Shown here in pieces: positions 34,001 to 42,089 of a stretch of 64,000 nucleotides of DNA; the first letter of the stretch is position 1, and the number at the start of each line of letters is the position of its first letter. The DNA comes from Variovorax saccharolyticus (GTDB lineage Bacteria > Pseudomonadota > Gammaproteobacteria > Burkholderiales > Burkholderiaceae_C), in assembly GCF_030316765.1 (NCBI RefSeq), contig NZ_JASZYT010000014.1:1-64000 (forward strand), given 5' to 3'. A program made the translations under genes and the position numbers. A model generated the notes under the pieces. That model was not told the origin of the DNA. It saw only the letters and a program-made list of their open reading frames with translations, and made no database searches.

Positions 34001-34273
34001 TTACCAGATCGGAGTGGGGTCGCCGGCGCTGGCCGACTGGGGAGCTGCGGGTGCTTCGTCCTTGCGCAGCACCAGCTCAACACCCAAGATGCTCAGCAGC
34101 TTCATCAGGCGGGCAGCGCTGACCTTCTCCGCGTTCCGCTCCAGTGCGGACATCGTCTGCTGGGTCACCCCCAGTCGAACGGCGGCCTCGGCCTGAGTCA
34201 TGCCGCTCTGCTTGCGAAACGCCTGGAGGAGGCCGGGCAACTGCTCGGGCGTGCGAACGACGAAGTCAGGCAT
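34001..34273 (-). CDS. hipB: HipB-type antitoxin/repressor
   Basis: From the ATG at 34273 (MPDFVVRTPEQLPGLLQAFR) the 90-residue product has an XRE helix-turn-helix: SGMTQAEAAVRLGVTQQTMSALERNAEKVSAARLMKLLSILGVEL. This is the HipB pattern, and hipA follows after 4 nt. It should bind HipA and repress the operon. The region upstream contains AT-rich sequence with TATAGTTTG on the minus strand as a possible -10, and is shared with the divergent methyltransferase gene. Confidence 0.92.
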   Translation of the reverse strand: MPDFVVRTPEQLPGLLQAFRKQSGMTQAEAAVRLGVTQQTMSALERNAEKVSAARLMKLLSILGVELVLRKDEAPAAPQSASAGDPTPIW

Positions 34274-34430
34274 ACAAGGTTTGAGCTGTTTTTTGCGATT
34301 ACAAACTATAGGCTGTTCTGCAGAAATACGCAACGCAGTTTGTTTTTCATGTTTACAGCCTCCAGTTTGTACCGGATCGCAAGTGCGTAGCGGCCCAAAG
34401 TGGGATGGCCGCGATCCACCGTGCCTTGCG

Positions 34431-34442
34431 CGAATGCATTCG
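34431..34442. promoter_or_regulatory. Perfect palindrome CGAATGCATTCG in the methyltransferase promoter
   Basis: A 12-bp perfect palindrome lies between a TTGCGC (-35-like, 34426-34431) and a TATTTT (-10-like, about 34451-34456) just ahead of the ATG at 34463. It could be an operator for the methyltransferase, for example a control site for itself. With the -10 only about 7 nt from the ATG, the transcript would be leaderless. Confidence 0.45.
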
Positions 34443-34462
34443 ACCTTGCTATTTTGATTTGC

Positions 34463-35419
34463 ATGTATCTCGCATCCGACGCCGCCGACGTTCCAGCCCT
34501 TGCATCATCCGGCAGCAGCAGCGCCACCACCGTGGAGCTGTTCCCAGAGGGTGAAGTCAACATCCTGGCCGGCGAAGACTGCTTCGCCGATGCGCTCAAT
34601 GCAGTCGTCCGTTCCACGGCCGAACAACGAGGCCAAGCCCGCGGCGACGCCATGCGTCAGCAGGGCACCTTTCGGCCTCGCATCAAGCCGATCTCGCTAC
34701 CGCGCACGAGTCCGAAGTGCCGCACACCCAAGGGCATGCCCTTCATATCGACAGCGACCGCCGGCGCTCTACTCGCGTCGTGGAAGGCCGAGGCGGCCCG
34801 CCAGGGGCGCGGCGAGATCGGGGGACGCAACGCGCACCGAACCGTCATCAGCCTCTTCGACGCATCAGGCGTGCTCGCGCAGCCCTGGGTGGACGCGGGC
34901 TACAGCGTGGTCACTTACGACCTCCAGACCGGGGGGGACATCAGCCTGTTCGACGCGGAGAACTTGCTCGAGCAGCACGGAAACGACGACGTCTGGGCCA
35001 TCCTTGCTCAGCCCCCGTGCACTGACTTCGCAAGCAGCGGCGCGCAATGGTGGAGGGTGAAGGACGCGGACGGCCGCACGGCGGCAAGCAACGAACTCGT
35101 CCGCCAGACCCTACGCACGATCGAGCTGTTCCGGCCGCCTGTCTGGGTGATGGAGAACCCGGTGAGACGTATTCGGAAGCAGAACAAGCTCCCCGCGCCC
35201 CTGCTGAAATTCGATCCCTGGCACTTCGGTGACAACTACACCAAGCGCACTGAGCTCTACGGCAACTTCCGCAATGAGCTGCCGATCGCACCGGTGGAGC
35301 CCATCGAGGGATCGAAGATGCACAGACTGTCGAGCAGCGCCAAGTTCGAGCGCAGCCTGACGCCCGAGGGCTTCGCCTATGCCCTGGGGGAACCGCCGCC
35401 TCCTCCGCAGCCCGGCTGA
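34463..35419 (+). CDS. DNA C5-cytosine methyltransferase-like protein
   Basis: The 318-residue product shows C5-methyltransferase motifs: motif I region VISLFDASGVLAQPWVDAGY, YDLQTGGDI, motif IV as AILAQPPCTDF (catalytic Cys in the PPC), motif VI as VWVMENPVRRI, and later FDPWHFGDNYTKRTELYGNF. This fits the phage-type group of cytosine methylases that lack a long target-recognition domain. An N-terminal part of about 110 residues (VNILAGEDCFADALNAV) is not typical. The start at ATG 34463 is chosen because MYLASD follows the promoter-like sequence; the frame is open upstream. No restriction enzyme gene is adjacent. The CoiA-like gene follows. Confidence 0.8.
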   Translation: MYLASDAADVPALASSGSSSATTVELFPEGEVNILAGEDCFADALNAVVRSTAEQRGQARGDAMRQQGTFRPRIKPISLPRTSPKCRTPKGMPFISTATAGALLASWKAEAARQGRGEIGGRNAHRTVISLFDASGVLAQPWVDAGYSVVTYDLQTGGDISLFDAENLLEQHGNDDVWAILAQPPCTDFASSGAQWWRVKDADGRTAASNELVRQTLRTIELFRPPVWVMENPVRRIRKQNKLPAPLLKFDPWHFGDNYTKRTELYGNFRNELPIAPVEPIEGSKMHRLSSSAKFERSLTPEGFAYALGEPPPPPQPG

Positions 35420-35509
35420 GCGTCTAGCATGCGACTTGGGGCCGCGAAACTGCGGAGGCAGTTTGTTGCAGCCCTCTCGCGTGCAAACTGGACCTATGAG
35501 ACGCCCCAA

Positions 35510-36565
35510 ATGAACTCCCTGTCCATCTTCGCTGGACTTGATGCCGACGGCGTGATCCGCTTCGTGGGCGATGTACCACGCGGGGCCGAGTGCGGCTGCC
35601 GCTGCGTTGCCTGCGGGTCTCCCTTGGTGGCGAAACAAGGCGATGTGCGCAGGTGGTACTTCGCCCACGAAGCCAGCCAGGAACGTCCCGACTGCTTCGC
35701 CGGCGCCGTCAACCTGCTCAGGCGCATTGCAATCGAGCGGCTCCAGCAACGGGTCTTTCCCACGCTGCCGGTCTACAGGGCGACCGTGAGCACACGTCCT
35801 CCGCTACCGCAGTTGCAGGAGACCGTCACCTGGCAAGCCGGGGAAGGAAGGGTTGAGATGTGGGAGCCGCGCTTCCTGCAGCATGCCCCGGTCGGGCTCC
35901 TGCGCCTTTCAAGCGGGACCGCTGTGCGCCTCTACGTCGAGGTGGATTCGGTCTCGACGGCCAACTTGAGGCCGGCCCCATCGCATGAGGGCATGCTTCT
36001 CGTCAACGTCCCTCTTCCGCCAGGCGCGGAGGCCCTGAAGGACCTGTCGTCTGCCGTTCAACACATCGACGCCGCTGCAACGCTCGAATGGATTCGCCTG
36101 CCAGATGCGAACTCCAAGATCTCGGAGGTCAGCGAGCAGGTGAAGGAGCGGGCTAAGCGCCTTCAACACGAACGCGCGCAGTTTGCGGCGCGGCCCACGC
36201 AGTGGACGGACATGCCGCCTCCTCCACAGGGCTCCCCGTCGCCACCAGCCGAGGAGGTCGATGAATCCCCATGGGCTGCTTGGAGGAAGCCACGGTCGGC
36301 CTTCGTCCACTACGGCCTGCGGGACGGATCGGCCTGGGTCATGTTCACCCACGGGGACGGTCGTCACGTCATGGCGCCGTGGCCAAGCCCCGGGGAAGGC
36401 TGGGACGAGGAGCTGCCGGCGCGGCTCGGCGAGCCCGACCTTCAGCTTGGCGTCTACGTGCTCAAGGACCAGACCCAAGCCATGATCTACCTAGGGCAAA
36501 TGCGCCCGAAGGTCCGGAGCGCAAGCAACTGGGCGGAGCTTGTTTCTATCGGTCCGGCCGCATAG
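35510..36565 (+). CDS. CoiA-like competence family protein
   Basis: The 351-residue product has a cysteine-bearing N-terminal segment ECGCRCVACGSPLVAKQGDVR followed by RWYFAH and a later acidic-helix region (GAVNLLRRIAIERL). This 'CxCxxCGxPLxxxxG..(R/K)xxHFAH' start is the CoiA/competence nuclease-like pattern. The middle part holds LRLSSGTAVRLYVEVDSV and the C-terminus has repeated Trp-rich strands (AFVHYGLRDGSAWVMF) and WPSPGEGWDEELPARLG. I chose the ATG at 35510; an ATG at 35429 is the upstream option. It probably forms a unit with the methyltransferase. CoiA links DNA uptake and recombination, but here the role is inference. Confidence 0.6.
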   Translation: MNSLSIFAGLDADGVIRFVGDVPRGAECGCRCVACGSPLVAKQGDVRRWYFAHEASQERPDCFAGAVNLLRRIAIERLQQRVFPTLPVYRATVSTRPPLPQLQETVTWQAGEGRVEMWEPRFLQHAPVGLLRLSSGTAVRLYVEVDSVSTANLRPAPSHEGMLLVNVPLPPGAEALKDLSSAVQHIDAAATLEWIRLPDANSKISEVSEQVKERAKRLQHERAQFAARPTQWTDMPPPPQGSPSPPAEEVDESPWAAWRKPRSAFVHYGLRDGSAWVMFTHGDGRHVMAPWPSPGEGWDEELPARLGEPDLQLGVYVLKDQTQAMIYLGQMRPKVRSASNWAELVSIGPAA

Positions 36566-36575
36566 CGCGCCTTGC

Positions 36576-37410
36576 TCAGCCCTTTTGAGGGGTAGCCGCC
36601 GGCGATGAGCCGCCCCGCAGCCGATCCATCAGCACCGCCGTCGACTCGCCGGCGTGCTCCACCTGGCGAACGCGGTCGTTGATGGCGCTCAGCAGCTCGT
36701 GCTCGCCGCAGACCAACGCGGCGCCTGACCACGGGCCGCCGTCGGTCATCTCGCCTGGGAAAGACAGGTTCCAGTAGGGCCACCCTACGGGCATGACCTT
36801 CGATGTTGTAGGCGTCGGCCAGCGCGAACGCAGGGATCCACTCCGGCATGTCGCGCGTGATCTTCTTGAGGGTCTTGACGCCGCGCTCCCGCACCAGCAC
36901 CGAAAGCTCGGTTAGGTCCGGGCACCGGACCCGCGCGGCACCGCAGGACATGCGCAGCTGGTCGGGATTCGCCGGCGGCCGGGGCTGCGAGGGCGCGCGA
37001 CCTTTGACGATCTTGTCTTTCAGCCCCGTCACCGCCTGGGCGAGCGGCAGCAGTTCCTGCAACACGGCGCGCATCGCGTCGACGGCGGGCCCTTCGGCCT
37101 TCGTAGCTGCCACGCGCTTCGCCGCGGCGTGCACGCCGTGCAGCCCGTAGACGTTCACCTTGTAGTAGAGATCCTGAAGCTCGTCGGTCATGCTGCCGCT
37201 GCGCCACGACTCGCCCGAGAAGTGCCGATCGTTGACGTACCGACCCCATGCTTCATGTACCGCGTTCGAGAGGACCGACTTCGCCTCCTGGAGAGCCACG
37301 TTGCGGATCTCGTCGGCCCAGACGGCCTGAGCGATGGTGGGCAGGGCGGCATCGAGCCTGGACGGGCTGCGCGCGGCGGCGCGAAGGAGGGGGAAGTCGT
37401 TCGGGTCCAT
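36576..37410 (-). pseudogene. Unknown gene with a frameshift near 36790
   Basis: From the ATG at 37410 the frame reads MDPNDFPLLRAAARSPSRLDAALPT, DLYYKVNVYGLHGVHAAAKRV, TLKKITRDMPEWIPAFALADAYNIEGH and then turns into Arg-rich nonsense. Another frame picks up exactly there with MPVGWPYWNLSFPGEMTDGGPWSGAALVCGEHELLSAI and ends at 36576. The two halves join to one protein of about 277 residues if one base is shifted around 36790-36795. I do not know the family. It could be two genes overlapping, but the abrupt change in composition argues for a frameshift. Confidence 0.6.
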
Positions 37411-37427
37411 GCGGGAACTGAAGCACC

Positions 37428-37587
37428 GCCTTCGAATTTTTTGACGAATGTTTGCTCGCGCGCTCCGGTCACCGCGCCATTCAGGGCTCCTGTTACGACT
37501 TCAAGCTTTGCTGGATGATCTGCTCCACCGCAGAGCGGTCACGCGGCGTTGGCATGTCGAATTGAGGGGTTCCTAAACATGCGATCG
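37428..37587. other. Intergenic, nothing seen
   Basis: A short AT-richer stretch separates the frameshifted gene from the membrane protein. I see no gene. Confidence 0.4.
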
Positions 37588-38133
37588 TCACTTTTTGGCT
37601 AAGAGAAGGCCCAGCAAGGTCCCAGCCACGGAGAAAGCGGCGAAGTAGTAAGGAATGTTGAAGCTGGAAAGGTCGTCGCGCATCACGAATAACCCGGTAG
37701 CCCAAGCAGAAACTAGACCGACGAGGGCAATCGCGACAATCTGACGATCCCGCGCTAGTCGAATGCAATATCCGTAGGCAAGTGATGCAAGTACAAACCA
37801 TGCCTTGAGGCTGCCTTCAGCTTCCAACATTCCAGTGACAAGCTGAGTCAACGTCATCGCCCCGATGGCGGCAAGTACTCCGCCGATGTAGGCAATGGGC
37901 GTGGAACGCTCTGGCGCGATCATCCAGCGAACCAGGGACGACCAAGCAGCGATGACGATCACTGCCACAAGGAATGCGACAAAGATGGCAAGCGTTCCGA
38001 CAATTCCAAACTCACCTACCATGTGCCCAACGGCATGGAGACCATTTGCAATATCATGGGCGGTCATCGTCAATTGGGTCGCTAGCGTGTCGTGCAGGAG
38101 CCGACTGCGCACGGTACTACCGGTAGCCTTCAT
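37588..38133 (-). CDS. Small multi-pass membrane protein of unknown function
   Basis: From the ATG at 38133 the 181-residue product has a soluble N-terminus (MKATGSTVRSRLLHDTLATQ, HDIANGLHAVGHMVGEFG) and about five hydrophobic helices: TLAIFVAFLVAVIVIAAW, YIGGVLAAIGAMTLTQLV, AWFVLASLAYGYCI, IVAIALVGLVSAWATGLFV and YYFAAFSVAGTLLGLLLA. No family recognised. The frame is open upstream to 38394, but that part overlaps the insertion element end. Confidence 0.6.
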   Translation of the reverse strand: MKATGSTVRSRLLHDTLATQLTMTAHDIANGLHAVGHMVGEFGIVGTLAIFVAFLVAVIVIAAWSSLVRWMIAPERSTPIAYIGGVLAAIGAMTLTQLVTGMLEAEGSLKAWFVLASLAYGYCIRLARDRQIVAIALVGLVSAWATGLFVMRDDLSSFNIPYYFAAFSVAGTLLGLLLAKK

Positions 38134-38321
38134 GAGCGCGGCCGAGCTCGTCAGCGTGTCGCAGGCGGCAGACGGCGGGGCAAATTTTGCTGCCAGGAAA
38201 GCACGCCCCCCGCGGAGAGTGACGATCCTCATGCACGAATCATGGCGGAAATGGGCCTCGGGGGGCCAGAGTGCCCCTCGCGAAACAGCACCAGGCGAGA
38301 CTGGAAATCGCATGCAGCGGG

Positions 38322-39755
38322 TCACCGCAACCGGCGACTCCGCGCGTGTCGCTGCCGGGGGCGCCTGATCCTGAGCGCCGAGGCGCGGGACCACCTCTCG
38401 GAGGACGCTCGTAATTCATCATTCAGGACCTGGGTGCGAACCTGGAGCAGCAGATGTGCTCCGCGCGGCGTCCAGCGCATCTGCTGCTTCTTCACGAACC
38501 GCTTGGAGATCACCTGGTTGACCGCGGACTCGACAAAGCCGGTGGAGATCCGTTCCCCGCATCGGAACCTCTCCCCGCAGTTGACGATAGCGCCGGCATT
38601 GTTGTCGACGTAGGTCGCGAATTCATCCAGCGCCCGTTCAAGCTTCTTGAGCACGACCGAACTCGGCAGGCCCGCTTTGCGCTGCTCCTCGCGTACATCT
38701 GCGATGTCCTCAAGCAGGTTGTACAAGGTTTCGTCGGCGCGAAACACGTTTCCGTGCCACAGGAACCATTTGACGCGCTCAATGCTTTTAAGGAGCTCTT
38801 CCTTCTCTGCGCCTTGCACCCCTCGTGTTGTCTGCAGGAGCTGTTCGATGCGCATGGCGACATGGAACCAATCCAGGATGTGCTCGGATCGCGGGTGCAC
38901 GAACGCGCCGAGTTCGCGCACCGTGTCGCCGCCGTCACAAAGGAAGGTGATGTGTTGACGAGGGAGAATGCCTTGCGACTCAAGCACGGCGCGCAACCGC
39001 CGCTTGGGTTTGCGGTCTACTCGATGAACGAAGGCGAAGACCTTGGCCACACCCTCTTGCGGAATGCTCTTTCCGGCGATGACTTCGAAACAACCGTTGG
39101 CGCCAGGCAGGCGGTCTCGGCCTCGGATGTAGCCTCCATCCAGCCCCACCGTGATCGGAGCGGCAGGCTCCGGCGAAGCTTCGATCTCGCGCTGGGGGCC
39201 GCCGTCGTGAGCGAACTGCTTCGGGCCGAGCTGCGCCTCGAGACGCTCTGCGGTGGCCATGACGTGCTGGCGGATAGTCTCTTGATGCAATCCATGTTCG
39301 ATCGGCAGCACCTCCTGCAGCAGCGCCCTGACGGCCGCGAAGGAGACTTTCGCCGCCCACTTGGGCTTCCAGGTACGCCAGTTCCGGCGACGTGTGCACC
39401 GTCAGGAGGTCGCTCGCGGGCAGAACGTGGCTTCCCGGCATTGCTCGCAGCGGCAGCGATGCCAACGGGGACTGCGCAGGGCGATGTCCCCGTTGGCAGT
39501 GCGAAAACGCAGCGGGTGGTAGCCCTTGATCGCCCGCGGCCTGCCGCAGTGCGCACAGCCCCTGCGGTCTGCCAGGTAGCGCTCCAGCTGCTGGCGCACA
39601 AGCGTTTGCTGGAGCTTGCCGAGATTGGACTTGGCGTCACCGAGGCCGAGTCCGACATCCTGCAGCAGATCACATGGATGATCGATGGTGTGAAGGGGCA
39701 CGGTGACAGGGCGCGACTCGGCCCCCTCAATGCGAATCTGAACGATGACTCTCAT
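38322..39755 (-). pseudogene. ISKra4 family transposase, frameshifted
   Basis: From the ATG at 39755 the frame reads MRVIVQIRIEGAESRPVTVP, LGLGDAKSNLGKLQQTLVRQQ and CAHCGRPRAIKGYHPLRF, then ends at 39402. DLLTVHTSPELAYLEAQ lies in a second frame at about 39370-39330, and the catalytic half (TVGLDGGYIRGR, FEVIAGKSIPQEG, HITFLCDGGDTVRELG, ILDWFHVAMRIEQLL) in a third frame to 38322. Two shifts make it inactive. The zinc-ribbon CxxC followed by the DGGY and DGGDT acidic motifs are typical of this family. Confidence 0.8.
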
Positions 39756-39760
39756 GGGGC

Positions 39761-40354
39761 TCACCTTTCCTGAGATCGCGCAGCCAAAGCGGCGAGCCTT
39801 CGGTTGACGGCGCGCCGATCGAAGCGGTCGGGGTGGTAGTGGCGCAAGACGTCCCATTCCTCGTCTTCTACCCCGTCGAGAAGATCCTCGAACTCGTGCC
39901 GGGACCAGCTCTCGCCGATCAAGATGTACTCGAACCGAGTGGCCATGAGCGCATGCGGACCGCCGCAATCCTCTGGGGGTGCGGCGCGCCGGCCTTCGAT
40001 GCACACCGGATAAACCCGGTTCGGGTCCAGAGGGTGCACCCACAAATCGCCGAAGTCGTACTCGTAGGTGAATCGCTCAAGGCGCCGCAGCTTCAGTTGG
40101 CCGATCAGGGCTTCGTGTGCGTCGGTGTCGAAGAAGATACCGCCCTCCTGGTGGACTCCGTACTCGCGACCTCGAATCTCGAAACGGTGCAGGTGCATGT
40201 CCTGCCAGCCGAACGCGACCTGCAGGATCTGATGAAGCCGGGCGACGCTCGTATCGCCTCGCAGCAGAAGGCGCCGCCAGATCAGCGGGCTGATGCTCCG
40301 CAGCACTGCGCGCAGCTGCAGGACCTCCTGCCCGGAAGACACCCCAGTTTCCAT
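39761..40354 (-). CDS. pRiA4b ORF-3 family protein, passenger of the insertion element
   Basis: The 197-residue protein (METGVSSGQEVLQLRAVLRS) has the PRiA4_ORF3 pattern: PLIWRRLLLRGDTSVARLHQILQVAFGWQDMHLHRFEIRG near the start, ERFTYEYDFGDLWVH in the middle and PPEDCGGPHAL near the end. The gene lies directly before the transposase gene. It is closely similar to the copy at 61264 (more than 80 percent by eye), with the linker after LWVH differing in length. Its function in the element is unknown. Confidence 0.88.
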   Translation of the reverse strand: METGVSSGQEVLQLRAVLRSISPLIWRRLLLRGDTSVARLHQILQVAFGWQDMHLHRFEIRGREYGVHQEGGIFFDTDAHEALIGQLKLRRLERFTYEYDFGDLWVHPLDPNRVYPVCIEGRRAAPPEDCGGPHALMATRFEYILIGESWSRHEFEDLLDGVEDEEWDVLRHYHPDRFDRRAVNRRLAALAARSQER

Positions 40355-40395
40355 TCCCGAAGCTTACTTTGCTGCACTGCACACCCCCAGGAAAT

Positions 40396-40648
40396 GGATG
40401 GACTCCATCTTCCGCATTGCCCTGGTGGCGCAGCCGCGTTGCCACGCCAGCCAACCACTCGCTCGTTCGCAGATCCAGCGGTTCGGGATGGCAGTCGACG
40501 ATCCGGCGTCGGAGCGCCGGCGCGTTCGCCAAGCTGAATTGGAGGAAGGCTTTCATTCGGTCGGAATCCGTCTCGGGATTGCTCCTGACTGAGAAGGAGC
40601 GCTGCAGCGACGCGGCTCGAACCGATTCGCAGGGCCCTCCGTTTCGGC
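40396..40648. other. Flank of insertion element copy 1 and upstream region of the lipase gene
   Basis: On the minus strand an open frame at about 40556-40370 reads MKAFLQFSLANAPALRRRIV and EPLDLRTSEWLAGVATRLRH; it looks like the start of a gene cut off by the insertion element, but no family is known. Confidence 0.35.
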
Positions 40649-40678
40649 TTGCTACGCTCCGGTGGCCTCATCCATAAT
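40649..40678 (+). promoter_or_regulatory. Candidate promoter of the lipase-CHAT operon
   Basis: TTGCTA (40649-40654) and CATAAT (40673-40678) with an 18-nt spacer lie 28 nt before the ATG at 40706. GGAG at about 40693 serves as ribosome-binding site. The spacing is one nucleotide above the optimum. Confidence 0.45.
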
Positions 40679-40705
40679 CGTTGAATCCTTGCCGTCGGAG
40701 ACGAC

Positions 40706-42088
40706 ATGCCTGATAGAGAAAAGATGTCCGATGTGATCGTGCTCCTGCCAGGCATTACGGGGAGCGTGCTGCAGAACGGGGATGGCAAGGTCGTCTGGGG
40801 CTACTCGGCCGGAACCATCGCGAAGGCACTCTTCTCCGGGGCGGCGACGATCCGGCGCGAACTGGCACTTCCGCATGACGACCCGGAGGTCGACGATCTG
40901 GGCGACGGCATCCATGCCAGCGGCCTGATGCCCGATTTGCATCTGCTCGCGGGGCTGTGGAAGATCGACGGCTACACGGCGATCGTCGACATGCTGCTGG
41001 CGAACTTCGATCTGACCGAGGGCAAGAACTTCTTCCGGTTTCCGTACGACTGGCGGCGCGACAACCGGGTCGCTGCGCGCAAGCTCGCGCGGTCGACGCA
41101 CGGCTGGCTGAAGTCCCGGCGCGAGGCCGGGCATCCCAACGCGAAACTGATCCTGCTCGCGCATTCGATGGGCGGGCTGGTAAGCCGCTGGTTCATCGAA
41201 AACATGGAAGGCTGGCGAGACACGCGGGCCTTGATCACGTTCGGCACGCCGTATCGCGGTTCGTTGAACGCGCTGGACAATCTGGCCAACGGCATGAAGA
41301 AGGGCCCGATGGACCTGACGCCGCTGGTTCGCGAGTTCACGTCCGTCTACCAGTTGCTGCCGGTGTTCGAATGCTGGGACAACGGCAGTGGTCAACTGGC
41401 GCGGGTCGGAGAAGTCAGTGGAATTCCGAGCGTTGATGCGGCGCGAGCGGCGGAAGCGCTGAAGTTTCATCGCGCGATCGAATCCGCCGTGAAGTCGAAC
41501 AGGGAACTGGATGCGTTCAACGCCGGCGGGTATCAGACCATCCCGATTGTCGGGACAGCCCAGAAGACGTTCCTGTCGGCGACGGCCAACGGCGCCGGCG
41601 GCGTGACGTTGAGCGAGCTCCACAAAGGGCAGCTTTTGGGCGGCGACGGAACCGTGCCGAGGGTGTCGGCGATTCCGGGCGAGATGAGCGGCCCCGCGAT
41701 TCCCGCTATGTATGCCGCGACGCAGCATGGCTCGCTGCAGAACGCCGAGGCGGTGCTGGCACATCTGAAGGGTGTGTTGACGGGCACCACGATCGACTTG
41801 GGCGGTTTCCTCAAACCCAAGACCCAGGTCGCGCTCGAGGTCGAGGACATCGTCGAGCAAGGCTTGCCGGTCACGGTGCGGGTTCGGCCGGTGCGCACCG
41901 ATGTGGCGTTCGAGCTCGTGTTGCGTGGAACTGCAGGCGAGCAGCGCGCCAAGGCGCGGATCGGCCGCGACGGTTGGTTCGATGCGGAGTTCGCGCCGCC
42001 GCCCCCTGGTGTCTACCGCGTGAGCGTGGTCGGACCGGCGGTCGAAGCCGCCGAAGACAGCTTCGTCGTGGCTGCGGCCGAGGGCTGA
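40706..42088 (+). CDS. LCAT-like alpha/beta hydrolase (lipase/acyltransferase)
   Basis: The 460-residue product has a lecithin:cholesterol acyltransferase/lipase layout: VIVLLPGITGSVLQ (oxyanion region) at the N-terminus, FPYDWRRDNRV, the nucleophile elbow AHSMGGLVSRWF (Ser154), FGTPYRGS, then LLGGDGTVPRVSA (likely catalytic Asp) and ATQHGSLQNAE (likely catalytic His). A beta-rich C-terminal region (TQVALEVEDIVEQGLPVTVRVRP) of about 90 residues resembles an immunoglobulin-like or C2-like add-on. No signal peptide, so it is cytoplasmic. The CHAT gene starts 1 nt after its stop, so the two are translated together. A phospholipase or acyltransferase role under protease control is inference. Confidence 0.88.
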   Translation: MPDREKMSDVIVLLPGITGSVLQNGDGKVVWGYSAGTIAKALFSGAATIRRELALPHDDPEVDDLGDGIHASGLMPDLHLLAGLWKIDGYTAIVDMLLANFDLTEGKNFFRFPYDWRRDNRVAARKLARSTHGWLKSRREAGHPNAKLILLAHSMGGLVSRWFIENMEGWRDTRALITFGTPYRGSLNALDNLANGMKKGPMDLTPLVREFTSVYQLLPVFECWDNGSGQLARVGEVSGIPSVDAARAAEALKFHRAIESAVKSNRELDAFNAGGYQTIPIVGTAQKTFLSATANGAGGVTLSELHKGQLLGGDGTVPRVSAIPGEMSGPAIPAMYAATQHGSLQNAEAVLAHLKGVLTGTTIDLGGFLKPKTQVALEVEDIVEQGLPVTVRVRPVRTDVAFELVLRGTAGEQRAKARIGRDGWFDAEFAPPPPGVYRVSVVGPAVEAAEDSFVVAAAEG

Positions 42089-42089
42089 G

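Larger units (their letters stand above)
38322..40395 (-). mobile_element. ISKra4-type insertion element, copy 1 (decayed)
   Basis: Contains a pRiA4b ORF-3 passenger gene and a frameshifted ISKra4-type transposase in that order on the minus strand. The passenger end near 40395 shares the string GGGGGTGTGCAGTGCAGCAA with copy 2 at 61231-61250, so the element end must lie close to 40395-40400. The other end is not certain. Copy 2 faces the opposite way, so the two point outwards from the 40.4-61.2 kb interior. Confidence 0.7.
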
